Below are positions 20,111 through 33,397 of a DNA stretch of 64,000 bases, piece by piece. A program made the position numbers and the translations under genes. The notes beneath the pieces are model-generated. The model had not been told where the DNA came from. It worked only from the letters and a program-made list of their open reading frames with translations, and did not search any database. The stretch is from Sympetrum striolatum (Eukaryota; Arthropoda; Insecta; Odonata; Libellulidae): contig OX388352.1 of NCBI GenBank assembly GCA_947579665.1, forward strand, positions 74,128,113-74,192,112, given 5' to 3'. Each line of letters starts with the position of its first letter. The stretch's first letter is position 1.

Positions 20111-21001
20111 GCACGCAAACTGGTATTTTTTGTATAAAAGCGATACTTTTGTTTCTTTTCACAAATTGGCCTATACGCACATTTTACTTAATTAATTAAT
20201 AAAAGCATTAATTAGAAAATATCTTCCAAAAGGTAAGCATCCAAATGCAGAAGTGTTTCATATTATATAAGCATAACTATATTTGTCATAGATGTAAACC
20301 ATATATATTTTGCAGTATTGCCTTGGCAATTGGTAATTATCTGTATGCAGAGAGTTGGAATTAAGAATTTTCTTCATATCATACTCTTTACTTTGAATCA
20401 AAAGTATTTTTATAATACATATGTGATCAACAGAAAATTAGGTATAAAATAAGATCTATTTTGAGTACCTAATTATTTTTTAAGTGAAATCTCTCTGTCA
20501 CTTAATCTTAAATTTTTATTTGAGCAGTTTATTAGAACTGTATTCGTATAGTTGATGAATTTTTCAATAAACTGAGGATATAAATCAATGATGGTTTTCA
20601 TGTAATTTCCAATTACCATATACACCCAAGTGTAAAGCACACCAGTGTATAAGACACAGCAAGGTTTTCAGTATGGTATTCAAATATCAGTATTCTAATA
20701 TCAACCGATGCATTCAATAATATGGAAAATCTAAGACCTTTTTAAAGCCGTACTCTGCCTTTTAACCTAATTTTATTGAAAAATAAATCCTATTTATTAT
20801 ATATTAAATATTCTATATTATAATACATCAAAGGTGTATTAAAAGTTTTCTATAATTTGGAGTCTCTCAATGAGAATATCTTATAAAAACAGAAATGGTG
20901 ATAATAATGTTAGAGATTGTATCCTATATGTGTTATTTTTGTCGCAGTCAATATCTACTTATCATTCTAAAGGAAATAACTTCTACTTAATCATTTTGTA
21001 G

Positions 21002-21140
21002 GTGAAGTCTTATTCTTGGGCTGGGGAATAAGAGTCTGCTTGAATGTACGCAATGCTGAGTCTCTGTTCAATGAAGCACGTTTCATCAGCTACGCCATCT
21101 ACAACATAGCGGTTGTGAACATTGCTATGGTTGCCTTTCA
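21002..21140 (+). CDS. GPR158/Smog-like GPCR, TM5 and TM6
   Basis: The acceptor is CATTTTGTAG ending at 21001 and the donor TTTCA|GTAAGT; the exon enters in phase 1 and leaves in phase 2. The peptide [19 protein letters not shown] is TM5 with the start of loop 3. [20 protein letters not shown] is the F-N-E-x-R-x-I-x-x-A-I-Y-N block seen at loop 3/TM6 in GPR158 and Smog-type receptors, followed by IAMVAFH. Class C receptors usually have short intracellular loop 3, and that is the case here. Too short and fragmented to be found as a long ORF; placed from splice sites and homology pattern. Confidence 0.94.
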
Positions 21141-21895
21141 GTAAGTACCAGTATAGTGTGTAACATCTGAACAATGTAAACGTATACTATTTGTGCTGTT
21201 TATTATTAATTTATAGGAATAATATAATGAAAATGTTTACAAAATGCAAGTACTTCTGAGAAAAACAAAATATTGGAAATAATTTTCTATGAATTCTATA
21301 ATTGAGAATTGACTATCTCTTAATTTTGCAAGTATTACAAATGCTATATTACATTTTAATTGCCTGATCTCTTAGCAATAAAAAATCATGTAGTATTGCA
21401 ATAACTGCAAACTAGGTGATGACATATGAGTTATGTAGTTGATTCCAGAATTTTCACAAATAAAATGGATCCATGCCCTGCCTGTCTGTCCAATCATAGT
21501 ATGACATTGCTATATTAAGAAACTTTCCATTAAAGGTATCCCACCCATGTTATGTAGGAAAACTTGGCAGCTGCAAGATTTAGCATACCAAAATAAATTT
21601 GAAAAACTTGATTGAATCAGTATAATGTGGATCTTTCTCTCACTCAATCCTAGCTTTCTCAACTTTGAAACATATCTTTTGATGGTTGATAAAGGGAAAA
21701 TGCATAAGCCTTTCTGTACATTTAACTTTTCTACATAATCCGCAGAGGAGCATAATATACAAATTTATTTGACAAAATACTAGACAATAATAATAATTAT
21801 TTATTTCATCGTGTTAATCCCATGAAGTGGTTGAAAATAAGAAGCCATGCCAAATTTCACTTATGACGCTGTACAACAATTAACTTTCTTTACAG
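21141..21895 (+). other. Intron 7 in window (0.75 kb)
   Basis: GTAAGT...TTACAG intron between the TM5/TM6 and TM7 exons, AT-rich with no recognised element. The next intron (22002-22073) is only 72 bases. Confidence 0.65.
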
Positions 21896-22001
21896 TCTAT
21901 TTATCTTCCCAAGAGTTGGGCCAGATATAAAGTACCTTCTTGGTTTTGTACGTACCCAGCTCAGTACAACTGTTACTATAGGGTTGGTATTTGGCCCTAA
22001 G
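21896..22001 (+). CDS. GPR158/Smog-like GPCR, TM6-TM7 and PK motif
   Basis: The acceptor is TTCTTTACAG ending at 21895 and the donor CTAAG|GTATGT; the exon enters in phase 2 and leaves in phase 0. The peptide is [20 protein letters not shown] then [15 protein letters not shown]. The segment [12 protein letters not shown] is TM7 ending in the class C proline-lysine pair (the PKxY motif is completed by IYRVL in the next exon). Family members use this end of TM7 and helix 8 to hold RGS7-Gbeta5 complexes; whether the arthropod protein does the same is inference. Confidence 0.94.
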
Positions 22002-22073
22002 GTATGTATGAAGTTGGAGTAAGCTGAAAGAATCTGTCTGGTTTTAATTTAACAAAAGAAATTCTTCCCATAG

Positions 22074-22217
22074 ATTTATCGAGTTTTGCGAGGTCTAGGT
22101 GACCAGTATGAGAGTCGTGTGCGAGCTAAAGGAGTCTCAGCATCCTTCTCATTGAATGGACTCGGCTTGGGACCAGATGAGAATTCTGACCTTTATCAAG
22201 AAAATGAGGAGCTCAAG
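22074..22217 (+). CDS. GPR158/Smog-like GPCR, helix 8 and start of cytoplasmic tail
   Basis: The acceptor is TTCCCATAG ending at 22073 and the donor CTCAAG|GTAGAC; phase 0 on both sides. It follows a 72-base intron, by far the shortest in the gene. The peptide IYRVLRGLGDQYESRVRAKG completes the PK-x-Y motif and forms the amphipathic helix 8 region. It is followed by SFSLNGLGLGPDENSDLYQE and then NEELK, which begins the coiled coil that continues in the last exon. Conservation of this block with GPR158-type proteins is recognisable. Confidence 0.93.
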
Positions 22218-24412
22218 GTAGACTTCAATTCTGTCTGCATGTTCTGAATGTCTTATGTTAGATATTAATTTTATCTGGCTTTCTAAAAAATAATTACCAT
22301 ATAGTATGAGTACCATTATGAAGCATCCTGAATCAGGAATCATCACAGGATTTTATTTTATGAAAGTGATGGATCACTGAATCCAGTAATTAAATCAAAG
22401 TATCACTATTGATAATCAAAATTATTATTGCTGATTTTTTCATTTCCTAAATGAGTGATGGATATCAAAACACACTTATTGTTGTAAATCTTATCCTTGC
22501 CCAATAACTAAATTATTGCTAGACTAAATCACTGGAGTATGAAAATACAATGGACAAAAATACTTCATAAACAAATAGTTTGCTCTCTCACAGCGATTTT
22601 TCCCTAACTGTTTTGAGTGTAGGATTTTCAAGAACATTTTGGAAGAGCATTTTCAATGAAGATTTGACAAATTAGAAACTTTAGTGTAAGCAGAAATATT
22701 AATGAGCATCTTTGCACTCCAGTATTTGTATGCCCTCTGACCTATTTTCCGATTACTAAGTTCACCCTTTTTCGTATTTGTCATTTTCATGCTTGTATAA
22801 TCATCTCCTAATTTAACAACACCAAAACACATATATAGTAACATAGATTGCAGTTATTGATAGTACTCTACATAAAACTTTCAAAAACCAACAAAAAGGA
22901 ATGTTTGATACCGCATTCACTTTCACTTTTGATTTTGAAGCTACTATTTATCATTTTTTCTGAGCTAACATTAGGTTTATTGAAAGGCAGAACAACAGAC
23001 AATAATAATCATCTCTCTTAAAAAAACTTTTTAACTAAAATTTGCCAACTTTACTATGCAAAGTTGTTTTCTATATCTGCATCATAACTTATAGATATTT
23101 TATTTTCACTGTTCAACAATTTTTCTCATACTATACTCTCACATTTTCTCACTTTAAATTAATTACTGAGTAGTTTATGATGATGGTTTCGATGGAAGGA
23201 GAGACTTTTAGAGAGATATTATTATTTATATTATACCTCAAAACTTTTAGAGTATATTTCAGACAGTCAAATGGGAATGGTCCAAAAACTTTGGATGGGT
23301 CAATCCTACCCATGTATTCTATTCATAAGGTACCTCTTTTGTTTAAAAATTTCCAAGAATTATAGCATAGATTGACAGTAGTGGTTTGTATCCTATAGTT
23401 CCATAAAAGCATCTTTTTTCCTTCTCTAAATATATTATATAGATATACTCTAGATGAAAAATCTTTTCCTTAATGAGGCACTTGAAAATATTCTCCTGAT
23501 ATCACCCTGGAGGATAACAGAGTTCCTGGAACAAATGCAAATAGCTAAGAATACACCAAAGGCCATATGTGTCCCAATCCAACCTTAACAGGTGGACACC
23601 AATGCTTTATTCATCTGAGATGATTACAGAGGAGTATATTAACAAAAATCATTCCTAATAATCACAAATTTCTACCACCTTTCTAGTAAGATGATTAACT
23701 TTACTTAATATTTTAGTTCTTTTCATATGAATTGGAATCACTTATAACATACAAATAATTATTTACAGTAGAGGATCACTTATCTGGAATTTCAAACAAC
23801 AGAAGCATCCAAACGACGGAGAATTTTTTTAAGAATCTTTCAAACTAGCGGCAGTGAAATAATTGAATTCCAAATTTCAGTCATAGCTGTAAATGTAATG
23901 TAAACTACCACCATCATAACCACATTGATCACTCTGTCTGAGCTGCAGGTTAGCATGAAGAGTAGTTTTACTGCACAAAATATCAGTTTTAGCTTTTTTC
24001 CATTGTGCACATTATATGTGGATATTTTTTTACTGGTCATAGTGCATTTGGGAAAATTTTATATAAAAAATCAGAAATATCTTAATTCTGGAACAGACCT
24101 AGTCCCAAACATTCTGGATTAGTAATCCTCTGCTGTATTTATTTATTATGTACAAACTATTTGCCATATGTATATATAATTTTAAAGTAAAATATGCATA
24201 CTCTACCATTTTTCACTTTTTTAAGTATAGCTTAGTACAATGCTATTAAAATTGGCTGTTATTATAAAAAAATATCCTCCCTGAGGTTAAAATCAGGGTC
24301 AGTATGGCCAAAGAGCCTCATATCTCCCTGGCAAACAATTGAATCAGCTCAGGCATAAAATTAGGTGCTATAAGTCCAAAACTATGCATAGGTTTGATCT
24401 TATATATTTTAG
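22218..24412 (+). other. Intron 9 in window (2.2 kb)
   Basis: GTAGAC...TTTTAG intron before the last coding exon. AT-rich; no transposon, RNA gene or protein-coding signal recognised. The short frames inside it are not supported. Confidence 0.65.
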
Positions 24413-24769
24413 GAGGAGGTACAGAAGCTTGCTGCTCAAATTGAGTTCATGAAAATTGTTCACATGGAAATGAACAATCGACATGTAAGACCTAGGCCTG
24501 GAAGTTATTTCTGTGAAACACCAGAGCCTGCAACAAGCCCAGTAATTAAAACTGGAAGCAGTTTCACATTACCTCCCCCTCCTCAAGAGGATGGAGAGAA
24601 ACTGATAGAGAAAAGCACTGACCCAGAGCAAGGTACTTCAAGAAGTAGTCTCCGTGGTCAACGCACAAGAAGCAGTTTACATGGAAGGAGAACAACCATT
24701 GCTACAACAGCCACATCAGCTGCTTGTTGCATTCCTCCAACACTTGATGTGATAACTGAGGTAGTTTGA
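24413..24769 (+). CDS. GPR158/Smog-like GPCR, coiled coil and C-terminus (last coding exon)
   Basis: The acceptor is TATATATTTTAG ending at 24412; the frame enters in phase 0 and stops at TGA 24,767-24,769. [20 protein letters not shown] plus NNRH is the strongly conserved coiled coil that follows helix 8 in this family. The rest is a short disordered tail: Pro-rich (TLPPPPQ), then Ser/Arg/Thr-rich repeats ([18 protein letters not shown]), a CC pair that could be lipid-modified, and the C-terminus DVITEVV. The final E-V-V fits an acidic class III-like PDZ ligand but this is only a suggestion. The tail is much shorter than the several-hundred-residue tails of vertebrate GPR158/179. An alternative 3' exon cannot be excluded. 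Confidence 0.93.
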   Translation, partial: EEVQKLAAQIEFMKIVHMEMNNRHVRPRPGSYFCETPEPATSPVIKTGSSFTLPPPPQEDGEKLIEKSTDPEQGTSRSSLRGQRTRSSLHGRRTTIATTATSAACCIPPTLDVITEVV

Positions 24770-25477
24770 CTGATCTTAGAGAAGAGGTATGGTTGTGATA
24801 AGCTACACAAAGCTGTGTACTATTTATTGTCCAATTTTCCTACTGTGTTCATATAATTCATCAAATTGAAGCCAATATTTTCAAAAATCACCTATTTTTA
24901 TTTATATTGACTGATTTTATTTTAATTTGTAATGATGAGGGAAGCACTTAAGGATAAAATGGTTACTGAAGGATAAAGATATTTTATTGTCATCCTAATG
25001 TTGAATTGGTTAAACTTGAAGAAAGTGTATTAAGCTTTTCTTTGACTTATTAATGATAGTTTACTTATGTCAGCATCTTTTTCATTTTTTGTTGTCTAAG
25101 TGTTTGCACTATATTATTATTAAATTACTCACTAAGTTTCAAATTAAAGTATATCTTAAGTTCCTTTCAAAGTCTTGGGATGATAGGTTCGAATATTCCA
25201 TATTGCTCTGCTTCTTCCTGGGACATTGCTTCCCTGATGACCAGTTGCAAAGCATATATTTATGACTTTTACTGCTTTTTGTCCATATTTACAATGAATG
25301 GATGCCTATATTTAGAAAAGAGTATTTCTTCTTTAGAGAAAGAGATAGATTTAACCAGTACAGATACTTATAGAACCAGGCATAATAGTATGTTATTCCA
25401 TGGGTGGGATTGAATGAGCGAGTCATAAAACTAAGATTATATCAATGTTAAACCTTTCCCTTGAATGAACTACTCCA

Positions 25478-25483
25478 AATAAA
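25478..25483 (+). promoter_or_regulatory. Candidate polyadenylation signal AATAAA for the GPCR gene
   Basis: This is an AATAAA about 710 bases after the stop codon, in a TAAACC...CCAAATAAATTTCC context. Many AATAAA hexamers occur further on in this AT-rich DNA, so the true end of the transcript is not determined by the sequence alone. Confidence 0.3.
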
Positions 25484-28400
25484 TTTCCAACGCTATTTAT
25501 CCATAGAAAAATTAATATTTTCATTAAAACATTGTTATTTTAGTGCTAGAGCAGTTTTATAGATTTTCTGTCATCTCTGATATAATTTCAATATTTTTAC
25601 TTTTATATATTAAGGTACTAGAAGTTCTAAAAAATAATTTTTAGCAGTAAATTTTATTTGCCTAGTCTCAACTCAGCTAAACTCTATTATTACAGAAAAA
25701 TGCTAAAAAAGCTAAGTATATTTCATACTATAATCAATATTGTTAAAAATGAGTTTCTAGAATAAAGGAACTAAACTAGGTGGGCATAGCGGTCATATAA
25801 ATTAGATGTCCACCATTGATGCTCTTGATTCCCTCCAAGAATGTTATTTGAGAATGGTGGACTATAACATTAAACAGTACTTCTATCCAATTACAGTTCT
25901 TACAAGAAGAGTACCAAGTGTCAGAGTACATAAAAACCCTGAGATAGCTCGCTTGTTTCCCATTTCAATTTCCCTCTGTATCTCAAATAGTGGTTGACTG
26001 TTCTAGATTTAAAATTATAAGGATGTTGTATTACTTAGAGGTGAAGTAGTCATTTCCTGGGAAAACTTTTCCTCTAAAAATCCTATTTTGTGAGTGAATC
26101 ATCATTTTTTTTCAAAGTCTATCCAAAGTGATCTTATAGAAAAATCTTCATCAAAATCTCCACTGTCAACACTTGGCATTCTCCTTGTCAGTTCAAAGTG
26201 GCACTGTATGTGAATTGTAGTATTATTCATATCCTCAAAACTCAGAAACTCATTACAATGCATGTATCAATGAAAAAAATAGTCAGTGCCAATTTTACTA
26301 CATTCTAATTGCGATTTGAAAGGAAATTTAGACAATTGATGTATTATTCATTTGCAATAGAATTAGCCATTACCATGAGGCAGAAATTTAACTAGGTTCC
26401 ATCAGATTGATCAGTGCCTCTTGCTGAAAAAGGTGCTAAATTTTGTATCAACTAAAACCTTATGTTTACTATTTTATAAATATTGGTACTAAACATACTT
26501 TAGGGTAATATATTTTTCTGCACTTAAGGGTTCTCAGCAGAAAATTAGTTTTAATTTGGTCTCCGTCAATTTGAATTTTTATATCAAATTTGTATGGGTC
26601 CTCTCCATTTCCTTTCCGCATAGTATTTGCTGTATCTAAGTATCTATTTTTATGTTGATTATTTGGAATAGTTGATAAAATTTTACTTCTTAATTCGTAA
26701 CCCTTGTTAGGATATGTATTGAATACTATGCATTAAGCACAGAGTAAGATGGACATGAATCAAGGAGTAATTGAGGATAAAATCAAGAGTTAATTCCTTA
26801 CACTTAACAAATAATGTCTTGCTTTTATCATTGTAGTTCTGCTTACTCTGATTTCAGCACATAATATAGTATTTTATGAAATCACTCGATAAATTAACAA
26901 GAATCAACTTCATACACTTCATTTCATAGTTCTACTTTCAAGTTTCCATGAATCCAATTCAATGTAGGTAATGTCACTGCACTATTACCATATGTGTCTA
27001 ATCTGCATTAGTTACAGATGGTTGGGTGACCATATTCAACTTATCATGGCCTAAATATTTCAATTTTTTCATTCATAATCTATTATATTAATATTAAAAA
27101 AATATAATGAAAACATCATTGCAGCTAGCTCAAATACCATAAAGACAAACCCATTCATCCTTTAAGAAATGCATTGAAATAAAAATAGCATTTTACCTGA
27201 AACTAGATTGCTCATAATAAAGTAAATCTTTACCAGCCTCAAAGCATGAATGTTAAAGATTTGTATTACTTTTCAACTTAAATGGCACTGCTGAAGGTTT
27301 TCAATCAAACATTCCTCTGTTTGAAGTTAGTGACGTTTCAGCTTCATAAAGGATTCTATTTTCATATCTTACTTTCATCATTAATATTATTCATTCAAAT
27401 TTTTTTATTTCTTTAATCATCAGATTATCTTTTTTGGAGCTAAATTCTTCAACTGTATACTGATTTCCTTTAGGATTATATGTATGATTTAGGAAAAATT
27501 AGTGCATCATCATCAGACAAGGAAAGACTGAAATTAATTATGAAACAAAGAAACGACACAATCTTGCATAGACTTTATGTAGATATTCAATATTAAAGTT
27601 AATAAATTTTGCAACCATTCAGACACCAAAAAAAATTGGCAATTGAAAATTATCAATAAGTAGTATTTTATTACTAATTGTTATATTGTTTACTTATAAA
27701 TTATATTATTGTTAGATGGAGATACTTACTATTAACACTGTGTTCAAAAAATTTGTTCTGAGATATTTTTCAATATTAATATTGAAACCAAACCAAATTT
27801 TTCAAACAGAGAAATGGGAATACAATCAAATTTTAAGAGCTTTTCCTAAAGAAAATATTTTAAAGAAATAAATTTTACCAGAATTGTCTATAATCCTATA
27901 TAGCAGTTTTGGGTTGATATTTGTTTAACTTGTAATAAAAATATACAATATACCAGGGAATGTTGACGGGTACTGCATTAGAATTGAAAACTAATCATTA
28001 GAGGAGAAAAGATTAGATAATACTGAATGTAATACTAAGAATATACTGGCCAAAACATATTATATTTAACTGAATTTAGTGCCCATTGATAAATATTAAA
28101 ATCAGTGTCTCTCATGGCTGCCATTCCATTTATCTGAAAGAGATTTGGCCAACCTTTCCATGGGATAAAATTCTGAAACAATAACATTTAACTACTGATA
28201 AAACACTCTTGTGAGTGTCATTAGTTCAAATATGATATAAAAATACAATAGTCAAACATTTAAAAATCTATTCCTCTTGTTAATATTAAATTCCCTCCTC
28301 CGTCTCAATATTAATGAACTTTCTGAGGAAAAAATATCCAATTTACATAAGTGATACATCTTGAAAGAGTTGTTTAAAATTAAGAATGAAAAACCTTATC

Positions 28401-28879
28401 TATGTCACTCAATTTCCATTCTTATCAGTAAAAGTGATTTTATTGAACCAAATCCAGTTTGATTCCTCCTGTACGAAAAAATCATAACTCAAAGGACTCG
28501 TAGATAGAATCACTATCACTTCATCTTTGTTTACCAGTTATTACGAAGGAGTGTCAAATGTTGAACCTTTTCCATATTTTTTAAGCCTTGTCCAAATGTT
28601 TGAGGCAGACAAACAATGGCAGCCAAAAAACAGTAATTTATATCTACTTCTTGTTTGAAGTTATTGATTTATATATGAGTGGAATCATAGAAAAAAATTG
28701 TATTAGTTATTTACTTTATTCAAATATTGAAAGCTCTTAAAATTTACTTGAAAGGGTCAAAATTTTCTGAGGATTATATTCAGCAAGTGAAATATATAAT
28801 CAAATTCTATCAAAAATAGATATACTGAGTGTATTTTATCATCAGAAAGACATTTTTAAACTATGTAGACTATGAGTAT

Positions 28880-28970
28880 GTATGGTGTGTATGTGTGCGT
28901 ATAAATGTACACACACATACATGTATGTTTCTGTGTGTATAAGTGTGTCTCTGTGCTTATGTGTAATGTA
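28880..28970. repeat. TG/CA-rich simple repeat
   Basis: Alternating purine-pyrimidine runs such as GTGTGTATGTGTGCGTAT, ACACACACATACATGTATG and TGTGTGTATAAGTGTGTC, with inverted TGT/ACA segments that could fold. Confidence 0.75.
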
Positions 28971-31900
28971 TGCATGATGTATAATAACAAATGCTCCCCT
29001 GCCTAAGTTATTTAGGTCTACCAGATAATTTGCAAAATATTCATTTGTAGTAGGTGAAATTTTTGTAGCTCTTAAGGGAATTCTAAAAAGTTAGAATTTT
29101 CTAAGAAAAATGAATGACTGGGTGAATCCAAAAACCAATTAAATGCCTTTTATATTTCTTTATATGCAAGCTATAACTTCACTGAATTATTATAAAACAG
29201 TACTTCTATGTCTGAATGAATTCATCTTACTTCTACCCCTTTGGGTAATAAACAGAAAAGGTATGCATAGTATAATGAAGGAAATAAACTTAAGTCTAGC
29301 AGTTTTCATACAAACTAATGATGATAAAAACTACAATTAACCTATTCACTGCATCTTATGAGTCGTGAACTTGGGTATACTTGGATATTTTGAGAAAAAT
29401 AACAAAAGTAGACAAATACATACATGAACATACCTGTGCAGGATTTAAAAGAGACAAAACCCTACATAGCATCTCCAAAGAAAGTGAGAATGTAAAGGAT
29501 CAATAACTACAGAGTATATTTTGCCCACTGATGTCAGGAACCATCCCTGGGGATCAGACAAGAACCCTCGGTGTGGTGGATTCTGTACTGAGTCGGCTGA
29601 TATAATGCTTGAACTTAAATATATCAAAAATAATGATAGAAAGTCTTTATCTCCATACACAGTAAAGGGCACATTGTGTGACAAAACCAAAACATTTCTA
29701 GTTTATTAACTATTTTACTTTAAAGTAGTATTATATTGATTCTTTTCAAGTTAATTTTTTTAAAAGAGGATAAGATTTTTGTCACCTGCTTAGTAATTAT
29801 TAATTTTAGATACATGATCCACTCTCCCAAAAAGTCTCATACATTAAGTAAATCCATCCAAAATATGCGAATTAATTATTTATGCAAATAAAAATAAATC
29901 ATCATATTCCTATCACTAGCTCCGCATAGTTGCATTTTACAAAGGATTTCTATCGAGCATTAATGGCATTCAAGGAATTAAAAAGTTATGCTCTGCATCA
30001 GCATACCAGCAGTTGATCTAACTTTGCAAAATAAAGAAAAAGAAAAACTATTGGCCAACCTATAGAAGCTATAAAGAAAAAACTATATTGAACAAGAAGG
30101 ATTAGGATGAGCATTATTTTGCTGCCCTTAAATTTCTTCTCCAAAATGAAGGTTGACCAAATTATAAATAGTACTTTATAAAATTAGGAATTCAATGTCA
30201 CACCTTGCTGTTCACAGTAATCTAATAACACAAAATAGGTAGAGTTTCTTAGACAATTTCGGTAGTAGAATCACAAAATAATCTCCCTGCAGTAACCATT
30301 TTATCAGTTAAGCATATGTTAATACTAAGTGGATATATCTATACTTAATTAATACTAGACATGGTAAAAATATTAGAGTAATATAATGACAGATTTTTGA
30401 AGTTGGTTCTTTGTCAGTAAATATAATGAGTGTTTCTTCCTTCCTGCGATTATCTGGATTATTCACAATAGTTTTTTATACTAATGAATTTTACACATAC
30501 AGAAGGAGAATGCTTTTGTATTTTGGTGCTTTTTATAGGGCTTTAATTAAATGTTTTCTTCCCCATTTTCCATTCCAATATTCTTGAAAACTGCAGATAC
30601 TAGAGTATATGCTTTTAATTGTGATTATGTGATTGAAAAAAAGCAGACAAGTATTCCATAAATCTGAGCCATAAGAGCTGAAAACTGAAGAATTTCTATC
30701 TTATTTTATTATTTTTTTCATTAGTACTTTCTTTTTAAACATTTTTTTAACCTGCCTAGAGTTGGTTCATCAAAAGCGCTGTGATGTTGTATGGTGTAGC
30801 ATTGATGTAAATCAGAGTTTTGTGAAAGCTATCTATTAATGTTTGCTTATTCTGTCAATTCTAATCTATAAACACTTGAGACCACTGAATGTGATGTAAA
30901 CTATCATTATTATGATAATCTGTGAAGAAGTTAACAGCATCTCTCTCTAAAATAATTTGAATTCATTTTATTTGAGAATACTCTCTGTAAAACTTTGAAT
31001 CATTCCACAAATGCATTGTGAAAGACAATTGCAAAGAAAAAAAATGTAAGCAAACTTTAACAATGCATCTACTCTATCATTATCTACTATTAAAGTGTCA
31101 TCATGATTTTCCTCATTTGAGTAATTTTTCCCATAATTTGTCCTAGACTTTCAGGTCTTGAAACATTCAATTTTGTTTCAGGAGCATATTGTCAAAATTA
31201 ATGTTTTCCATAGTATGTCAGACCATGTACTCCTAAGCTATATTTACTAAATGTCATGTTTAGTATTATTCAGTAAATTGTGATTATAATGTAGTATGGA
31301 ATCTACCAACAAATGCGAAGGTAAAATTTGTGAAGATCTCAAAGTGATCTAAATGTTATATGTAAACAAAAATAAACCTTTATAAAATGCATGGCCGTGC
31401 ATTCAAGTAAAGTAATTCAAAAGTACGTGGAACCTTTCTCTTACTAGATGATCAAAACAAATAGGAATTTATGTAAAAGGTGGTTTGGAGAGTTATGATG
31501 AAATAAAGAAATTTTCTCAATGAGAAATGCAAAAGTAAACAAGCGAATTACATGCAAAAATAATTACATATATTACTTCCATATTTACTTATTTTGCAAT
31601 AAGTTTATAAAATTCCTGTATCATCCTAAACTTCTTCCTCATAAATCGGAACTTGATAAATTTAGAATTAAACTGGCTCGTTATTCATTACCATGATGGA
31701 ATTAAAAAGTGATTCAAAGAAAAGAAAATCTACAAATATCAACCTATGTTACTTCCCCTTTGTTATTCACACCATTATGAGGAGTGAGTTTTGCTTTTGA
31801 CTTTGCAAATACAGATACACCTGAATAAAAATGTTTTAGTGAAATAAGCTTGTTTTGCTCTCAAGCACAAATATGTCACTTCTGATATGCAATCCTTCTT

Positions 31901-33335
31901 TTAACTTCAAGCATAGCATGGAAAAATACAGATTAAAACATCTCTATCCACATATTTGGTTACATCTAAAATCTAATGCAGAAAACTCTGACAGGCTAAG
32001 AGATTTATTGAAAATTGCTTCATCATGACCATCCAAATCACTTTCAAAGTAGACATCAGTGTGCATTCTTTGAACTCCTTAAGCTGTTATCCTTGGTGTG
32101 TTTATCAATCATTAATGAATTTACATTCGACTGTGAAAATGGCATTTAATATTTTTGTCCAAGAAGAGTAAAATTAAAGTGGTATTCTTAGAAAAGTTTC
32201 CATAGCATAATAATGAAGGCTTTCATTTGATAAGATAGGAGGAAATAGTAAAGATGGGTGCCTTTGATGAAGCATGAGATTTGTAGCAAGCTGAAATGTA
32301 ATTTTGTCTCTTGAAGTTCAGCAGGATTATACGGGTGGATATTTTGTACTAAAAAGTAGTAAGATCTGATAATTTAGATAAATCAATGTAATAATGCATT
32401 GACATATTATGTGAGAGGATTTTTTGCCACCAGAGAATAATGTCCAAGAAATTGCTTAAGATGTATTGAATTGGTAGGGGTCTTTTGAAATGATTTTTAT
32501 TAATAATTTACAGTGATATTTAAAGCTTTAAGATTTTAATGTAAAATGTGAGTGATTATCTTTACACCTATGATGATCAGAGGAAATATATGTCCTCTTT
32601 GGAGTGACCTTTTTAAAGCAGGTCACATGAAAGGAGAAAGAAGGTATCAACCTTCAAATAAATGGGCATATGGAAGTTTCCAAAATATTTTCCATGTTGG
32701 CAATATAGAAAAAGATATAATTTAAATGAACTATGAGTTATAGACTAAATTAGTTCCTCAATGAGTTTCAATATTACGTATTTTTATTAGCCACACTGAG
32801 TGAAATTTCATAGATGATTGAAAATTTACTTCTGTGAGAAAATGCTAAATGTTCTCAAAATTTCTGTGCATGCAAATTTGTAACTATGATGTATATTTAT
32901 TGGAAGCTCAGTGGAAATAAAAATATATGAGCATTGAAGAATTTATATTATTCCCTAAGGAACCTATCCCAATATGTTCTATGTGAAACAAATCCTATCA
33001 CATTATCATTCTAAAAATACTCCAAATATTATATTTTCCTGAGATTTGTGTATCAGTAATTCACAATTTCTGCTAAATTACACCCACTTGTTTTACAATG
33101 TATTTCCAATTATAAAAGACAATGGACTGCCTTTCTTTAATGATGAAATCACAAACCTTTATTATTATTTGTGGGATTCCTTGATGATTTTGCATATACA
33201 TATGTACTTATGCATGTGAAATAAAGAATCTCTCAGAGTTCTTAGTCAGGCAAGAACTTCCATCCACCAAACTAATATTGAATAGGCTCACTAACACAAT
33301 CACACTCAATTCCAGTGGGCAATCTTGAGTTAATT

Positions 33336-33397
33336 TCCCAAGGAAGAACGGACTTGAAAAAAGAAGACCTTTTTTTCAAGTCTATTCTTCCTTGGGA
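33336..33397. repeat. Compact hairpin, 25-base arms
   Basis: TCCCAAGGAAGAACGGACTT plus GAAAAAA pairs with the downstream TTTTTTTCAAGTCTATTCTT plus CCTTGGGA, leaving a one-to-two base internal mismatch and a loop of about 8 bases. Could be a tiny MITE-like or a transcribed hairpin; no other copy was seen in the window. Confidence 0.7.

Larger units (their letters stand above)
13057..21001 (+). other. Intron 6 in window (7.9 kb), mobile-element trap
   Basis: GTAATC...TTGTAG intron between TM4/loop 2 and TM5. It contains two units of an unclassified repeat split by a DUF4817-type transposon (13367-14256), a PIF/Harbinger element (14760-16519), an inverted-repeat pair (16701-16817 and 18482-18595) enclosing a LINE fragment and a 180-codon ORF, and a dispersed repeat (about 19840-20110). 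A GC-rich patch at 19370-19500 is unassigned. From about 20,200 to the exon it is AT-rich without recognisable features. Confidence 0.75.
24770..33330 (+). other. AT-rich, transposon-poor stretch after the GPCR stop codon
   Basis: This stretch is 8.5 kb with no coding exon and almost no recognisable transposon, apart from a TG-type simple repeat at 28,880-28,970. Several AATAAA hexamers occur. It may be 3' UTR over part or all of its length, or intergenic DNA; the sequence does not decide. Confidence 0.6.
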
